Of a DNA stretch of 64,000 nt, positions 33,416-44,378 are shown piece by piece (position 1 is the first letter of the stretch; each line of letters opens with the position of its first letter). The notes under the pieces are model-generated. The model saw only the letters and a program-made list of their open reading frames with translations. It searched no databases and was not told where the DNA came from. The stretch lies in NCBI GenBank assembly GCA_905221605.1, contig CAJNDS010002672.1, forward strand, positions 88,556 to 152,555, given 5' to 3'. A program made the translations under genes and the position numbers. Source of the stretch: Symbiodinium natans (Eukaryota; Sar; Dinophyceae; Suessiales; Symbiodiniaceae).

Positions 33416-33541
33416 GCCATTAAAGAACGCGCTTTCGCCATGCCGGAGCCTCCGGCCCCCTTGGCCAACAAGGTCACGCTGCTCCCGGAGGACATCTTCC
33501 AGAACCGCCGGTCCTTCCCCTGGAACCAGTCGCAGAGGATG
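33416..33541 (+). CDS. Putative exon of 42 codons, unidentified gene
   Basis: TTTTCGAG|GCC acceptor and AGGATG|GCCGAA donor (GC), in frame throughout. It reads AIKERAFAMPEPPAPLANKV, then TLLPEDIFQNRRSFPWNQSQ. It is the longest clean island outside the left gene and joins in phase 0 to the exon at 33662 across a 120-bp intron. Confidence 0.65.
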
Positions 33542-33661
33542 GCCGAAGCTTCTTGTACTCCTCCAGCTGGACTTTAAGTTTTTTTTTGGGTTTCCTTATT
33601 ATTTAGTAGGAAAATATTACATAGTTTATAACATTTTTCCTTGGGTTATTGGAGACGTAAG
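33542..33661 (+). other. Short 120-bp intron without telomeric repeats
   Basis: GC donor and TAAG acceptor. T-rich (TTTTTTTTTGGG, then ATTATTTAGTAGG) with no heptamer array, contrasting with nearly all neighbouring introns. Confidence 0.5.
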
Positions 33662-33769
33662 GCTTACAAGCCTGAGAAGAAGGAGCTGCCACCCATTCCG
33701 ATCGATGCCGACGACGAATCCACCACATGGCTCCTGCCAGGTGGCTCAAAGATCCAAGTCTTCAACTGA
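33662..33769 (+). CDS. Putative exon, possibly terminal (stop at 33767)
   Basis: GACGTAAG|GCT acceptor, in phase with the exon at 33416. It reads AYKPEKKELPPIPIDADDES, then TTWLLPGGSKIQVFN and TGA. It either ends the gene here or is spliced out at GCCAG|GTGGCT (33740). A second frame open from 33727 to about 33865 (EQYVVVHDQEPKRRK, then a basic stretch) runs past the stop, so an alternative structure cannot be excluded. Confidence 0.5.
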   Translation, partial: AYKPEKKELPPIPIDADDESTTWLLPGGSKIQVFN

Positions 33770-34750
33770 TTCGCGGTGAACAGTACGTCGTCGTCCATGA
33801 TCAGGAGCCGAAGAGGCGAAAAGGGGACAGCAGCAGGCGACACCCGACAGGAAGGAAAAAAAGGTGCGCGCAAGGGCGTCCCCAATTTCTTTCGCCAATA
33901 AGCGGCTGTTTCTGGTCCCCCGTCTATAGAGACAGGTATCCCATTCCTTCAGAACCCCTAAACCCTCAAGGGACCCTCAGGTTCTATGTGAGTTAGGCTC
34001 CCATTGGGGCGTGCGGCACCAGCGCTTGGTGCCCGACACGGGCTTTGAGGGCTTAGAGGGTAGATAGGCTTTAGAGAGTTATTTCACGGCTTATAGGACT
34101 TTATAATTATAGGATCGGCATTTTAGGACCTACAAGCTTTATTGGTTTTGTAGGGCTTCTGGGGCACATAGGATATGTGTGGTATCCTCAAGTCCTCTCA
34201 CTTTACATTGTGGTGCCATGTTGTTTCCCTTCCATCGTGCCCCCCCAAAACCCAAAGCCCAAACTCCTTAGAGGGGGTCCACCCCCGCCCCCACTCCCCT
34301 GCCCCAACAGCGCCCTCAACCTTGCAGAGAACCCTAAACCCTGCAAGCCCATGCCGCATCCCCAACAGCCCGATTCGAACCCCTCCAAGGCCTGCACCCT
34401 CTACGCCCTAGAACGCCAATGTAGGAGCCTCTTAACCCTGCCTAAATCCTAAACCCTAAACCCTAAACCCTAAACCTTAAACCCTAAACCACCCTAAACC
34501 CTAAACCCTAGACCCTAAACCCAAAACCCTAAACCTTAAACCTTAAACCCTGACCCTACCATGCCCTACAAGCCCCGAAGCGCCCGCATCAAAACTAAAC
34601 CCCCAAAAGCCCTATTGGGGGTACCCTGCTGCAGTCCTTATTCTAAGGGGATCCTTCTATTTGGGGGTCTAGAGTAGGGGTCCCCTATTTTCGTAAACCC
34701 TCACGTACGGTCACTTACCTTCTCTAGAGAGGGTAGCTATATGGGCCCTT

Positions 34751-34852
34751 CATGCGGTCCCTTACCTCCTTTGAAGGGGTTCTGAAGCATGTGGTATATA
34801 AGGGGTACATTCAGGCGCCCCAATGTAATGGGCCCATATATAGGGGACCATG
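34751..34852. mobile_element. MITE-like element, family 3
   Basis: CATGCGGTCCCTTACC at the left and TAGGGGACCATG at the right. It shares CCTCCTTTGAAGG and TAAGGGGTA with 9749-9860. Confidence 0.6.
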
Positions 34853-35039
34853 CAACCCCTAACTCTAAACCCTAAACCCTAAACCCTAAACCCTAAACCC
34901 TAAGCCCTAAACCCTAAACCCTAAGACTGTGAGGTGGGAGGCTTCCTTGAGCTCCGGCGGCCCGGGGGCGCTGGCCCTTACTGGGTGTTTTAGAGGGTGT
35001 CGGAATACTTACTATTAGTGTCAATCTTGCCCCGAAACC

Positions 35040-35165
35040 CCTTAACCCTAAACCCTAAACCCTAAACCCAAACTCTAAACCCTAAACCCTAAACCCTAAA
35101 CCCTAAACCCTAAACCCTAAACCCTAAACCCTAAACCCTAAACCCTAAACCCTAAACCTAAACCC
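35040..35165. repeat. (CCCTAAA)n array
   Basis: About 17 units. Confidence 0.95.
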
Positions 35166-35176
35166 GAAACTCTAAA

Positions 35177-35350
35177 CTCATTATGAAGGCCCCTCGGGGT
35201 TAGATGCTCGCGACCCCTACACCGTAAACCCTAAACCCTCAAACACAATGATTAAGGCCCCTATAGGGATATTATCCCCCACTAAACCCTAAACCCAAAC
35301 CCTAAACCCGAAACCCGAAACCCGATTACGATGATGAAGGCCCCAAAAAA
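35177..35350 (+). other. Partial copies of the next exon's start
   Basis: TTAGATGCTCGCGA at about 35197-35210 and the ATGATTAAGGCCCC word near 35251 are fragments of the sequence leading into the exon at 35358. They are separated by C-rich repeats, as at 20.5-21.1 kb. Confidence 0.6.
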
Positions 35351-35357
35351 GGATTAG

Positions 35358-35466
35358 ATGCTCGCGAAGAAGGCGTCCTCCAAGGTTTACTTTTCACAGC
35401 TTCCGCCGAAGGCGCCGAAGCAGAATGGAGGCTTGTGGTGCCCCGTGCCCGCCCCTACAAACAAAG
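35358..35466 (+). CDS. Putative exon beginning ATG, consensus GTAAGT donor
   Basis: AAGGATTAG|ATG on the left and AACAAAG|GTAAGT on the right, followed at once by TTTAGGG repeats. It reads MLAKKASSKVYFSQLPPKAP and onward to WCPVPAPTNK. The leading ATG may be the start of a gene following the stop at 33767, but an internal Met is equally possible. Confidence 0.55.
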
Positions 35467-35469
35467 GTA

Positions 35470-35960
35470 AGTTTAGGGTTTAGGGTTTCGGGTTTAGGGT
35501 TTAGGGTTTAGGGTTTAGGGTTCAGGGTTCAGGGTTCAGGCTTCAGGGTTTAGGGTTTAGGGTTGTCTTAGCAGGGAATCAGGGACTGAGGTTACCCCAG
35601 CAACACCCTACACAACCCTTTCAGGGAATTCTGCAGGATGCCTACGTCCCGAATTCCACACGGTTTAGGGTTTAGGGTTTAGGGTTCAGGGTTCAGGGTT
35701 CAGGGTTTAGGGTTTAGGGTTTAGGGTCAAACACTGGAAAGCAAACGACTTCAAGGCCACTCGAGGTTCTCCAGGGTGCAAGGTATGCAGGGTTCTTCAA
35801 GAGCCGAAGTTATCCATATGGGGTTTAGTTTCGGGTTTAGGGTTTAGGGTTTAGGGTTTAGGGTTTAGGGTTTAGGGTTTAGGGTTTAGGGTTTAGGGTT
35901 TAGGGTCTAGGGTTTAGGGTTTAGGGTTTAGTGTTTAGGGTTCAGGGTTTAGGCTTTAGT
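35470..35960. repeat. Three (TTTAGGG)n arrays with TTCAGGG blocks
   Basis: Arrays at 35470-35565, 35665-35730 and 35825-35960, separated by short unique pieces that show no clear exon. Confidence 0.93.
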
Positions 35961-36554
35961 TAAGGTTTAGGCTTTTAGAATTTTAGGGTTTAGGGTTTAG
36001 GGCCCCAAGAACCCGAGAGTGACCACCAAGCAGAGGGCTTCCATTCAATTCTTTCTCCTCTTCAGCCGACCGGGCTGCAAGGGACATTTGATTTGGCATC
36101 GCGCCGCCTCCACTGAAAAGACCCCCCCCCCCCCCCCCCCACCCCCCCCCCCCCCCCCAAAATACCCAAATATAGGGGGCCGGCGTCTTCTAGTCCTATA
36201 TGACTAGACTACCCCCCCCCCCCCCCCCCATTTTCATTATTAAGTTCCCCCTATTCAGCCCCCTAAAGCCCTGAAGAGGGTTTAGGGTGTAGGGTTTAGG
36301 GTTTAGGGTTAGGGTTAGGGTCTACCTAGCACCCCAAGTACTTGAACCTCGGCGCTACAAAGTCCCCAACACTAAACTCTGTGCCCAAAGGTCCCGAGAA
36401 ACCCTATACAACTCAAACGCCCTCAAGAAACTGCAAAACTCTCGAAACCCTACAAAGCCTAAACGCCCGTATCCCTTCCCCAGAAACAGCCCCAACACTT
36501 CCCTACACCCCCCCCCCCCCCCCCGGAACCACCTGTGTTAGCCCTAATCCCTGT

Positions 36555-36735
36555 TCTAAACCCCAAACCGCAAACCCGCAAACCCCAAACCCCAAACCCC
36601 AAACCCTAACCCTAAACCCTAAACCCTAAACCCCAAACCCTAAACCCTAAACCCTAAACCCGAAACCCTAACCCTGAACCCTAAACCCCAAACCCCAAAC
36701 CCTAAACCCTAAACCCTAAACCCTAAACCCTACTC
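36555..36735. repeat. CCCCAAA / CCCTAAA array
   Basis: About 25 units of two variants. Confidence 0.93.
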
Positions 36736-37021
36736 AACCTGGTGGCCTGCCGTTGGGTAGTTAAAGGAGGCCGACCGCTGTTGGTCTTTGAAGGAGAGGG
36801 GCCCTCTGAAGGAGTGGTACGAGGTTTTCGGTGACAGAGCTTTGAATTTTAGGCTTTGGGTCCCTTTAGGGTTTAGGGTAGTTTAGGGTTTAGGGTTTAG
36901 GGTTTAGGGTTTAGGGTTTAGAGTTTAGGGCATCTAGATGTAGGCAGAAGCCCAAACCCCAAACATGCCAAAACACCCTAAACCCTAAGTTCCACGCCCG
37001 AAACATCCCCAGACCCCAGAC

Positions 37022-37120
37022 ACACCCCCCCCCCCCCCAAAAAAAAAATAAATATAAATATAAATATCAATATAAATATAAATATATATATATATATACA
37101 TATATGTATATATTAATAAA
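37022..37120. repeat. Poly-C/poly-A run joined to AT microsatellite
   Basis: C15 then A10, then (AAATAT)n and (TA)n. Confidence 0.9.
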
Positions 37121-37542
37121 AAATAGTGGACAACTCCCGAAACCCCAAGCATGCCCTGAACCCTGCGGTAGGAACGCCATCTCCCTGAGACCCACACTGG
37201 GTTTAGGGTTTAGGGTTTAGGGTTTTGGGTTAGGGTTTAGGATGGTTTAGGATGGCTTAGGGTATCTTGAGCTCCCGCCCTTCGGTCCTAGGTTCACTTA
37301 AGTTTTCGGCCTCCCACCTTCCGAAGAACTTGCCCAAACCCCAAACATGTCACCTGAAATTTCCTAAGCCCTGGACACGGGTTGTTGTGAACACATCAAG
37401 ACTCCCGAACTCTTGTTAAGGAAGCCCTATCCCTAAACCCAAAACCCTGTACTCTAAACTCTCAACACCCCTGAGCTGCAAGTGTCAGAAGTCTGAAGTC
37501 TCCAGAGATCAACGCGGGGCGGCCCCCTGTGTTCTGCGCAAG

Positions 37543-37599
37543 AAGCCCTGGCCTTTGTCACCCAAAGCCATCGCGGGCTGGTGCCCGGACGCCAGAGAG
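37543..37599 (+). CDS. Putative mini-exon, unidentified gene
   Basis: CTGCGCAAG|AAG acceptor and AGAGAG|GTTATG donor, exactly 19 codons. It reads KPWPLSPKAIAGWCPDARE. A (TTATAGG)n block follows. Confidence 0.5.
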
Positions 37600-37961
37600 G
37601 TTATGGGTTATAGGTTATAGGTGATAGGTTAGAAGTGATAGGCTTATAGGTTATCGGTTATAGGTTGTAGGCTGTAGGTTATGGGAGTTTTTGTTCTGGC
37701 TCTTTGTAGGGCTTTGTTGTGAGAGGGTTTTGTGGGTCTTTTGACAAGGTGTATAGGATGGGCAGGGAAGCCCTGAACCCCCAAGGCTGGGGGGTGCTTC
37801 GAATTCTTCGGCCCAAAAAGACGAGGGGCTTCGGGTTGAGGGTTTAGGGTTGAGGGACCGAAGTACGGTTGGGTTGAGGGTTGAGGGTTTAGGGTTGAGG
37901 GTTTAGGGTTTAGGATTTAGGGTTTAGCTTCTGAGACCTCATGGTCGAGCTGTCAGAACAG

Positions 37962-38040
37962 GAGGATGAAGCACTTGCGTGACTGGGAAGAGGCCTTTGC
38001 GGGCGGATGGCTGGCAAATGAGGCGCTGATGCGTTTGTTG
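37962..38040 (+). CDS. Putative mini-exon, unidentified gene
   Basis: TCAGAACAG|GAGG acceptor and TTGTTG|GCTCAA donor (GC). It reads RMKHLRDWEEAFAGGWLANE and onward to ALMRLL, a strong helical segment. Confidence 0.55.
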
Positions 38041-38223
38041 GCTCAAGCTCTGCTTTGGGGACTCCCAAGCACCCGAAGCCCCTCAAACCCTCAAGGGGTT
38101 TAGGGTTTAGGGTTTAGGGTTGAGATACCCCAAGCCGGTTAAACTCTAAGACCCCAAGCCCCTGAAAACCCTACCCCCCCCCCCCCAACAAAAACAAATG
38201 AACCAAAGTAAAAAACCATGAGC

Positions 38224-38322
38224 TTGGGATGTTAAGCCGTATACTAACAAGCCTTAATGGGGATATAGGGGATACTATAATCCTTACTAGGGACTGTTGT
38301 TAGTATAGGGGGGAACATCCCC
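38224..38322. mobile_element. MITE-like element, family 1
   Basis: TTGGGATGTTAAGCCGTATA left and TATAGGGGGGAACATCC right; inner arms ACTAACAAGCC / GACTGTTGTTAGT. Confidence 0.75.
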
Positions 38323-38369
38323 ACCTAAACCCTAAAGACCGAAAACCCCAAAAACATCCCATGAAGCCC

Positions 38370-38530
38370 TACACCCTTAAACCCCTAAACCCCTAAACCC
38401 CTAAACCCCCTAAACCCCTGATCCCCTAAACCCCTAAACTCCTCAACCCCTAAACCCCTCAACCCCTAAACCCCCCAAACCCCTAAACCCCTAAACTCCT
38501 CAACCCCTAAACCCCTAAACCCCTAAACCC
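38370..38530. repeat. (CCCCTAAA)n octamer array
   Basis: About 18 units with CCCCTCAA variants, left of the exon at 38543. Confidence 0.95.
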
Positions 38531-38542
38531 ACAAAGCCCGAA

Positions 38543-38637
38543 GCACACACTCGGCGGCTCCGTTACCGTTTGAGCGTTCCGGCGCTCGCGCCAAGCGCGA
38601 GCGCCGACGCAAGCACCTCCAGAGGTTGGTGGCCATG
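38543..38637 (+). CDS. Putative mini-exon, basic segment
   Basis: CCCGAAG|CAC acceptor and GCCATG|GTCGGG donor. The frame reads APLPFERSGARAKRERRRKH, then LQRLVAM. Another frame is also open, so the phase is not certain. Octamers lie left and TTTAGGG right. Confidence 0.45.
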
Positions 38638-38647
38638 GTCGGGTCTG

Positions 38648-38720
38648 GTGTTTAGGGTTTAGGGTTTAGGGTTTAGGGTTTGGGGTTTAGGGTTTAGGGT
38701 TTAGGGTTTAGGGTTTGGGG
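38648..38720. repeat. (TTTAGGG)n array
   Basis: Ten units. The next 38725-39060 is unique, T-rich then A-rich sequence with no supported exon. Confidence 0.95.
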
Positions 38721-39669
38721 TGCTGGTTCTATGATCGAGGCTTCCTGTACTATTACGAATGTTTCTGTTGTAGTTATTGCTATCCATTTTGTTAGTTCCC
38801 ACTATGATTCTGACTAGTTCTACTGTCGGTACGATGGTGGCTATGTTTTCCGTTAGTATCGTATTTCGCTTTTGTAGGTACCAGTATTTGTTGACGTTGG
38901 TTTCAATGCCCGCAAAACTGGAAAAGTAGGAAGAGTCGGACTCATGGCAATCGTAGGAAGAAGAGCAATCACAGTAACCGGGCCACGGATACCTCGGATG
39001 CAGAATTCGCAGTGCCCTTCAGCTTTAAGAACGAAGGGGAAGGAAGGAGACTCTCTAACTTAACCCGTAAACCCTAAACCCTAAACCCTAAACCCTAAAC
39101 CCTAAACCCGAAACCCTAAACCCTAAACCCTAAACCCTAAACCCGACACCACCTATCGTTTTCGGGATTTTGGGGCCTCGAGCTCCCCAGCAGGCCACTT
39201 GCGGCTGTACGTCGTGCTAGGTTCAGGGCCGGGGGGTTTGGCGTGTTTAGGGTTTAGGGTTTAGGGTTTAGGGTTTAGGGTTTAGGGTTTAGGTTTAGGG
39301 TTTAGGGTTTCGGGCTTAGGGGTGTGGGGGTGTAGGTTTTAGAGTTTGGGGCTGAGGGTTGAGTTTTCGCACGATACGAGGGTTAGTGTAGGGCTTAGGG
39401 TCTGGTGTCTGGGTTTAGGGGAAAAGGGTTCAGGGGTTTTGGGGCTAGTTGGGGCTTCGGCATGTGAACTAAGTTGTGGTTCATTGTAGGTCAAAGAGCA
39501 GACTTTGTCAGGTCTGCTTTTGGAATCTATACAGTAGACGCTTAGTTTCACTCCTATGCAGTTTGGGTTGGGGCTTGGTGTTCCAGTGGGGTTTCGCTTT
39601 AGGGGTATAAGGAGGAACCCCACGAAGGGACCCTCAATCTTATTTTCCCCTATATAACCCATATGTAAC

Positions 39670-39673
<4 letters not shown>

Positions 39674-39709
<36 letters not shown>
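39674..39709. repeat. (TA)n microsatellite
   Basis: About 18 TA units. Confidence 0.97.
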
Positions 39710-39710
<1 letters not shown>

Positions 39711-40644
39711 GTATAGAGTCCCGACATGCCTAAGTAGCCTCTATCCCTTAAGGTTCCTTATAAGGGTCCCTCCTTTAGCCCATTGATTCGTGAAGGAAGT
39801 GGGGATGTTCAACCTTAACGTTGTCTCCTTCAAATCCACGGCAGATGGACTCGGAAGGGCCTAGCAGAGAACAGGCTTTGAACAAGAGCTTAGGGTTTAA
39901 AGGGTTCAGGGTTTTGGCTTTAGGGTTTCAGGGTTTTAGGGTTTTGGGGTTGCAGGGTTTTAGGGTTTCAGGGTTCCAGGTTCCAGGGTCTTAGGGTTTC
40001 TGGGTTGTAGTTTTTTTTGGTTTTTGGGTTTTCGGCTTTTTGGGTGTTAGAGCTTCGTGGTCTCTTCTTGAGGTTGATGGCTTGGGGTTCGGTTTGGGGT
40101 GTAGCGGCGTTCGTCCCTAAGGTGTCCCCGGCCAGCAGCATCACGCCAAGACACAGTCTTCACATGATTCTGAGGTTCGTTTAGGGTTTAGGGTTTAGGG
40201 TTTAGGGTTTAGGGTTTAGGGTTTAGGGTCTTAGGGTTTAGGGTTTAGGGTTGGTAAGCCCTAAACCTTGAAACGAACAGGGGTTCCGAAAGTCTGCTTT
40301 GTGAGTCCAGCTGACTTAGAGCTCAAGATCGTGTAGGTTGGGCAAACCCGAACCCCAAACCCTCAAACGAAGCATCGGGTTTCAAGGCCAGTCGCCAACG
40401 CCCTTGACATTCCAGAGATTCATACCATTCGACGATGCTTCCTAGGACGACGTCTGATATAAGGGCCTATTTCATAGTTCGTCTCATCATACAGTGACCT
40501 AGTATTGCTTCGTATATGCTACATACTGCCATGCCCAATTCCCTAACCTGTGGGCCATCTCCATTCCCGGGTCTTTCTTCTGTCCCTCTGGACTTGACGC
40601 GTATTCCAAGCTTTAGGGTTTCAGGGCCTTAAGGGCTTGGGGAA

Positions 40645-40830
40645 CCCGTAACCCTAAACCCTAAACCCTAAACCCTAAACCCTAAACCCTAAACCCTAAA
40701 CCCTAAACCCTAAACCCTAAACCCTAAACCCTAAACCCTAAACCCTAAACCCTAAACCCTAAACCCTAACCCTAAACCCTAAACCCTGAACCCTGAACCC
40801 TGAACCCTAAACCCTAAACCCTAAACCCGA
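40645..40830. repeat. (CCCTAAA)n array
   Basis: About 26 units with three CCCTGAA, one of the longest perfect arrays in the window. Confidence 0.96.
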
Positions 40831-40900
40831 GGGCTGTTCTTCGGCCCTTCCATTCCGCTGCCCGGCATCCGATGTAACAGGGAGGCGTTGCTCCCTTCAG

Positions 40901-40939
40901 AAGGAGATGGCAAGCGACCAGCTCAGGGCACGTCGGAAC
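40901..40939 (+). CDS. Putative 39-nt mini-exon
   Basis: GCTCCCTTCAG|AAG acceptor with a good pyrimidine tract, and CGGAAC|GTAGGG donor running into TTTAGGG. Exactly 13 codons: KEMASDQLRARRN. Confidence 0.55.
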
Positions 40940-41663
40940 GTAGGGTTTAGGGTTTAGGGTTTAGGGTTTAGGGTTCAGGGTTCAGGGTTCAGGGTTCAGG
41001 GTTCAGGGTTTAGGGTTCGTTTGTAGGATTTTGGGGCGATACTTGTTGCAGGGAGGGGGCCCTGTTCTTGGGACCTCAAAACCTCAACCCGAAGCTCCAG
41101 CCCAAGCATCTGGGGAGTTAGGGAGTCGACGGGGGCATCTGGGCTCTCATCTATCTGGTAAATAGGGTTTAGGGTTTAGGGTCTAGGGTCTAGGGTTTAG
41201 GGTTTGGGGTCCAACCCTTCCTTACACCCTAAACCCGAAGCCCCACACACAAACCCCAAAAACTCTTTAGGGTTTAGGATTCAGGGTTTAGGGCCCTTCT
41301 GAGGGAGTTCCGGGATACAAGCCTCCCACCCTTGCCCTCTTCAGGTCCTTATGACATGCAACCGCTCTTTGGGGTTCATTACGCGACCGGCTATCCTGGT
41401 TCCTTACCTTGCTGTTTAACTAAAATGGTTCGGAGGGGTTTAGGGTTTAGGGTTTAGGGTTTAGGGCTTAGGGCTTAGGGTTTAGGGTTTAGGGTTTAGG
41501 GTTTAGGGTTTAGGGTTTCGCGGAGGGGTTCTTATCTCAGCAATGGAATGAAGGTTGCCACAGGGGAATCTATTACACTTCTGACAACGCTTGAAGGCTG
41601 GGGCGGATTAGTTTTTGGTTCTACTTTTGTTCATACAAAACCTAAGGGGAATTCACAACCAAG

Positions 41664-41755
41664 GAGAATATGAACAGCATGATGCAGCTTGCCCTCGCAG
41701 TTTTCGTCGCCAAAGAAATACACAGACCAAAGAGTCCCCTCTGCCGAGAAGTGTG
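41664..41755 (+). CDS. Putative mini-exon, unidentified gene
   Basis: CAACCAAG|GAG acceptor and AAGTGTG|GCTTCT donor (GC). It reads ENMNSMMQLALAVFVAKEIH, then RPKSPLCREV. An internal CTCGCAG could be the true acceptor. Confidence 0.4.
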
Positions 41756-41962
41756 GCTTCTGAATTTTAGGGGGCTTAGGGTTCAGGTGTAGGGTTTAAA
41801 TCCTAAACCCTAAACCCCAAACCCTAAACCCTAAATCCTAAGCCCTAAGCCCTAAACCCTTGGTTGGGGAACTAGGGCTGCAGGGTAGTCTGCGTGCTTT
41901 CTTCGTGCCTCCCGCAGGAAGACAAGCGTAAAATGAAACACACCACACATGCAAAAGCCTTG

Positions 41963-42076
41963 CCTACTATTTGATCAAGAACCCCAAAAGAATCAACAAA
42001 AACAATCCCTAAATTACCCTTAATAAGGGAAGACATTTTTTTTGGGGGGCGGCTCTTAATTAAGCAATTCGTAGTT
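41963..42076. mobile_element. MITE-like element, family 2
   Basis: Starts CTACTATTTGATCAAG and ends TTAAGCAATTCGTAG. It is the free copy of the element nested at 29638-29755. Confidence 0.65.
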
Positions 42077-42310
42077 ACTCACGTCACAAGCCCCAAGCCC
42101 CGAGCCCTGATATGCCAAAAACCCCTACGCCCAAAGCCCGAGGATTGGGTCTTAAAATTTCACCAGCCACGCTCTGGGCCTTTGCACGGAGAGGGTCGGC
42201 GCTAAGAGGACCGCCTGATGCGCGAAGCTCTTGACTGCAGCAAGACCTTGGCGTAGGGTTTTGGGTTCAGGGTTTTAGGGTCTAGGGCTTTTGGGTTCAG
42301 GGCTTTAGGG

Positions 42311-42394
42311 TTGGGATGTTCCCCCTTACACAGACAGTCCTTAACAGGGATGATCAAGGGGGGTAACTGTTAGCATAAGGGGGAACATCCCAAG
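42311..42394. mobile_element. MITE-like element, family 1 (most perfect copy)
   Basis: TTGGGATGTTCCCCCTTACA pairs with the inverted TAAGGGGGAACATCCCAA end almost without mismatch; inner arms ACAGTCCTTAAC / GTAACTGTTAG. Total length 84 bp. Confidence 0.85.
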
Positions 42395-42739
42395 TTTAGA
42401 GGACTTAGAGGGGAATGTTGGGGTTTAGAGGATTTGGGGGTTTCCGGAAGTAGGGGTACCTTATTGGGGTCCTTCTGATAAGGCAATCCGGCTGTTTAAG
42501 GGGTCTATGATTCGGGTTCCCATAAGTTCGCAAACCCCCCCCATTTAGAGGGAGTTTGGGAGATGTGGGGTTAGGCGATGAGCGTGGGCAGGGTTTGAAC
42601 ATCCCTGGCGAGTTCTTCCAGGTTTCCAGACCCGTGGGCTCACGGCTGAGGGTTGTTGCAGCTTCTGGGATGGGGTTTAGGGTTTAGGGTTTTGGGTTTT
42701 AGGGTTTAGGGTTTAGGGTTTAGGATGCTAGCACCGCAA

Positions 42740-42815
42740 ACCCAACCCTAAACCCTAAACCCTAAACCCTAAACCCTAAACCCTAAACCCTAAACCCTAA
42801 ACCCTAAACCCTAAA
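42740..42815. repeat. (CCCTAAA)n array
   Basis: Eleven perfect units, left of the island at 42827. Confidence 0.95.
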
Positions 42816-42826
42816 AAACAGAAAAG

Positions 42827-42933
42827 TGCGCATCTCCGGCGTCCCTCGGCCGATGGCTCAGAGAGTAGCACTCCGCTGGTGCATGTTTATCCGTCCGTCT
42901 CACCTCGTTACCAATACCAGGAGCCACTCCAAG
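42827..42933 (+). CDS. Possible mini-exon
   Basis: CAGAAAAG|TGCG acceptor and CTCCAAG|GTGCAA donor. It reads RISGVPRPMAQRVALRWCMF and onward. C-rich left, G-rich right. Confidence 0.35.
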
Positions 42934-43414
42934 GTGCAACAAAAAGGGTTTTAGGGTTTAGGGTTTAGGGTTTAGGGTTGAGGGTTGAGGGGTTTAGGGT
43001 TTAGGGTTGAGGGTTTAGGGAGAAGAGAGCAGAATTTTTGCTGTTGGCGTCGGGTTTTGAGAGGCGTTGGGTGACCCTTAAGCCTAAAACTGGCCCCAAA
43101 CCCTAAACGCCTAAGCCTATGGGTTTAGGGTGGCAAGGTTTTAGGGTTCCTAATGACAAGGCGGCCCCCCCCCCCCCCCCCAATTATTTCGCTTAATTAC
43201 CCGAGATGGGACGACACTTTAGAGAGCTGACCATAAACACCCTGTCAACCTTCCCGAAGCAGAGGGCTGCAGGGGTGTGTAGGGGGTGGGTTTTACTTAG
43301 AGGTTACTTAGGAACATAGGGGCTATATAAGGTATATATGGGGGTTATTTGTGGGGGATAATAGGGGAATAAGGTTAGGAGTCCCTTTTGGGGATACTTC
43401 GTAGTCGGCTGCAG

Positions 43415-43441
43415 ACCCTTGTCACCATGGACTCGCCGCGG
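43415..43441 (+). CDS. Possible 27-nt micro-exon
   Basis: GGCTGCAG|ACC acceptor and CCGCGG|GTCTAG donor. It reads TLVTMDSPR. Too short to be sure. Confidence 0.25.
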
Positions 43442-43734
43442 GTCTAGGTGTTTCGGGTGTTGGGGGTACAGGGTTTAGGGGCTCGGGGTTTAATGGCTTA
43501 GGGGTTTCGAGGTTTAGCTTTTTCGGCTTTTGTTTCTTTATTGTTATTTAATTATTGTTATTTTGTTTTAGGGGGGAGGGCGGGTTGCAGAGGCGTCCGA
43601 GCAGCTGCGAAGTCACAGAGATGTGGAGTTGCAGTCCTTCTCCCTGTCGGTTTGGGGCTTCGGGTTCAGGGTTTAGGGAAAGGGTTTAGGGAAACCCTAA
43701 ATGCCCTAAGCTCCACACGCCAATCTCCCTGCAG

Positions 43735-43814
43735 CTGTTTCGGATCATTTCGTCTGTGCAGGAAGCAAAGTCGCCATTGGAGATGGCATTGCACTGGGAT
43801 CAGACGCCCAAGAG
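43735..43814 (+). CDS. Putative mini-exon just upstream of GOGAT
   Basis: TCTCCCTGCAG|CTG acceptor and CCAAGAG|GTGCTT donor. It reads LFRIISSVQEAKSPLEMALH, then WDQTPK. It could be the last part of the preceding gene or a 5' exon of GOGAT (transit peptide or linker); I cannot tell which. Confidence 0.5.
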
Positions 43815-43987
43815 GTGCTTCCAGGGTTCAGTTTGTTTTTGGGCTCGGGATTGACCCGGTCTACACGGCCAGGGTGGAGGGTAGGGAGTTGTTAGGGGTT
43901 AGGGTTCAGTTTTTAGGGGTGTAGGGTTTTTGGGATTAAGGGCTTAGAGGGGCTTAGGGTTTAGGGGTTTAGGGCTACTTACTTCAT

Positions 43988-44270
43988 ATGTTTGGGCTGT
44001 GACCACATGTGAGAGAACTGCCCACGTCTTCCAGAATTTAAACCACGACAAGGGCTGCAACGACGAAGGCGAACAGATCTGGAGCCCTTTCTCCGGGTAT
44101 TCCAATCTGGCATATTCCTCTTTGTATAGGGTACCAGATGGGAGCACCTGCTTTTGAGCGTGATTCGCCAAGCTGGGCAAGAGACATCTGTATCAAAAAG
44201 AACTGCAACGGGGGGGCATTATGTCTCAAGGCCCTCCGCCACGGAAGCATTGCTGTTCTTTCCCCCCCCC
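43988..44270. other. Unique open stretch of unknown nature
   Basis: About 280 bp of balanced sequence. The plus frame is open from about 44015 (LPEFKPRQGLQRRRR and onward); the minus strand is also open. Upstream are two Cys pairs interrupted by a stop. It may be an inserted element remnant. Not assigned. Confidence 0.25.
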
Positions 44271-44378
44271 CCAGCCCTTGTCCTTAATGAAACCTTAACC
44301 ACTTAAAGCCCTAAACCCTTAAAGCCCTGAACCCCAAAGCCTCAGCCTTAGCCCCTAAGCCCTCAGCCCTTTCCACAG

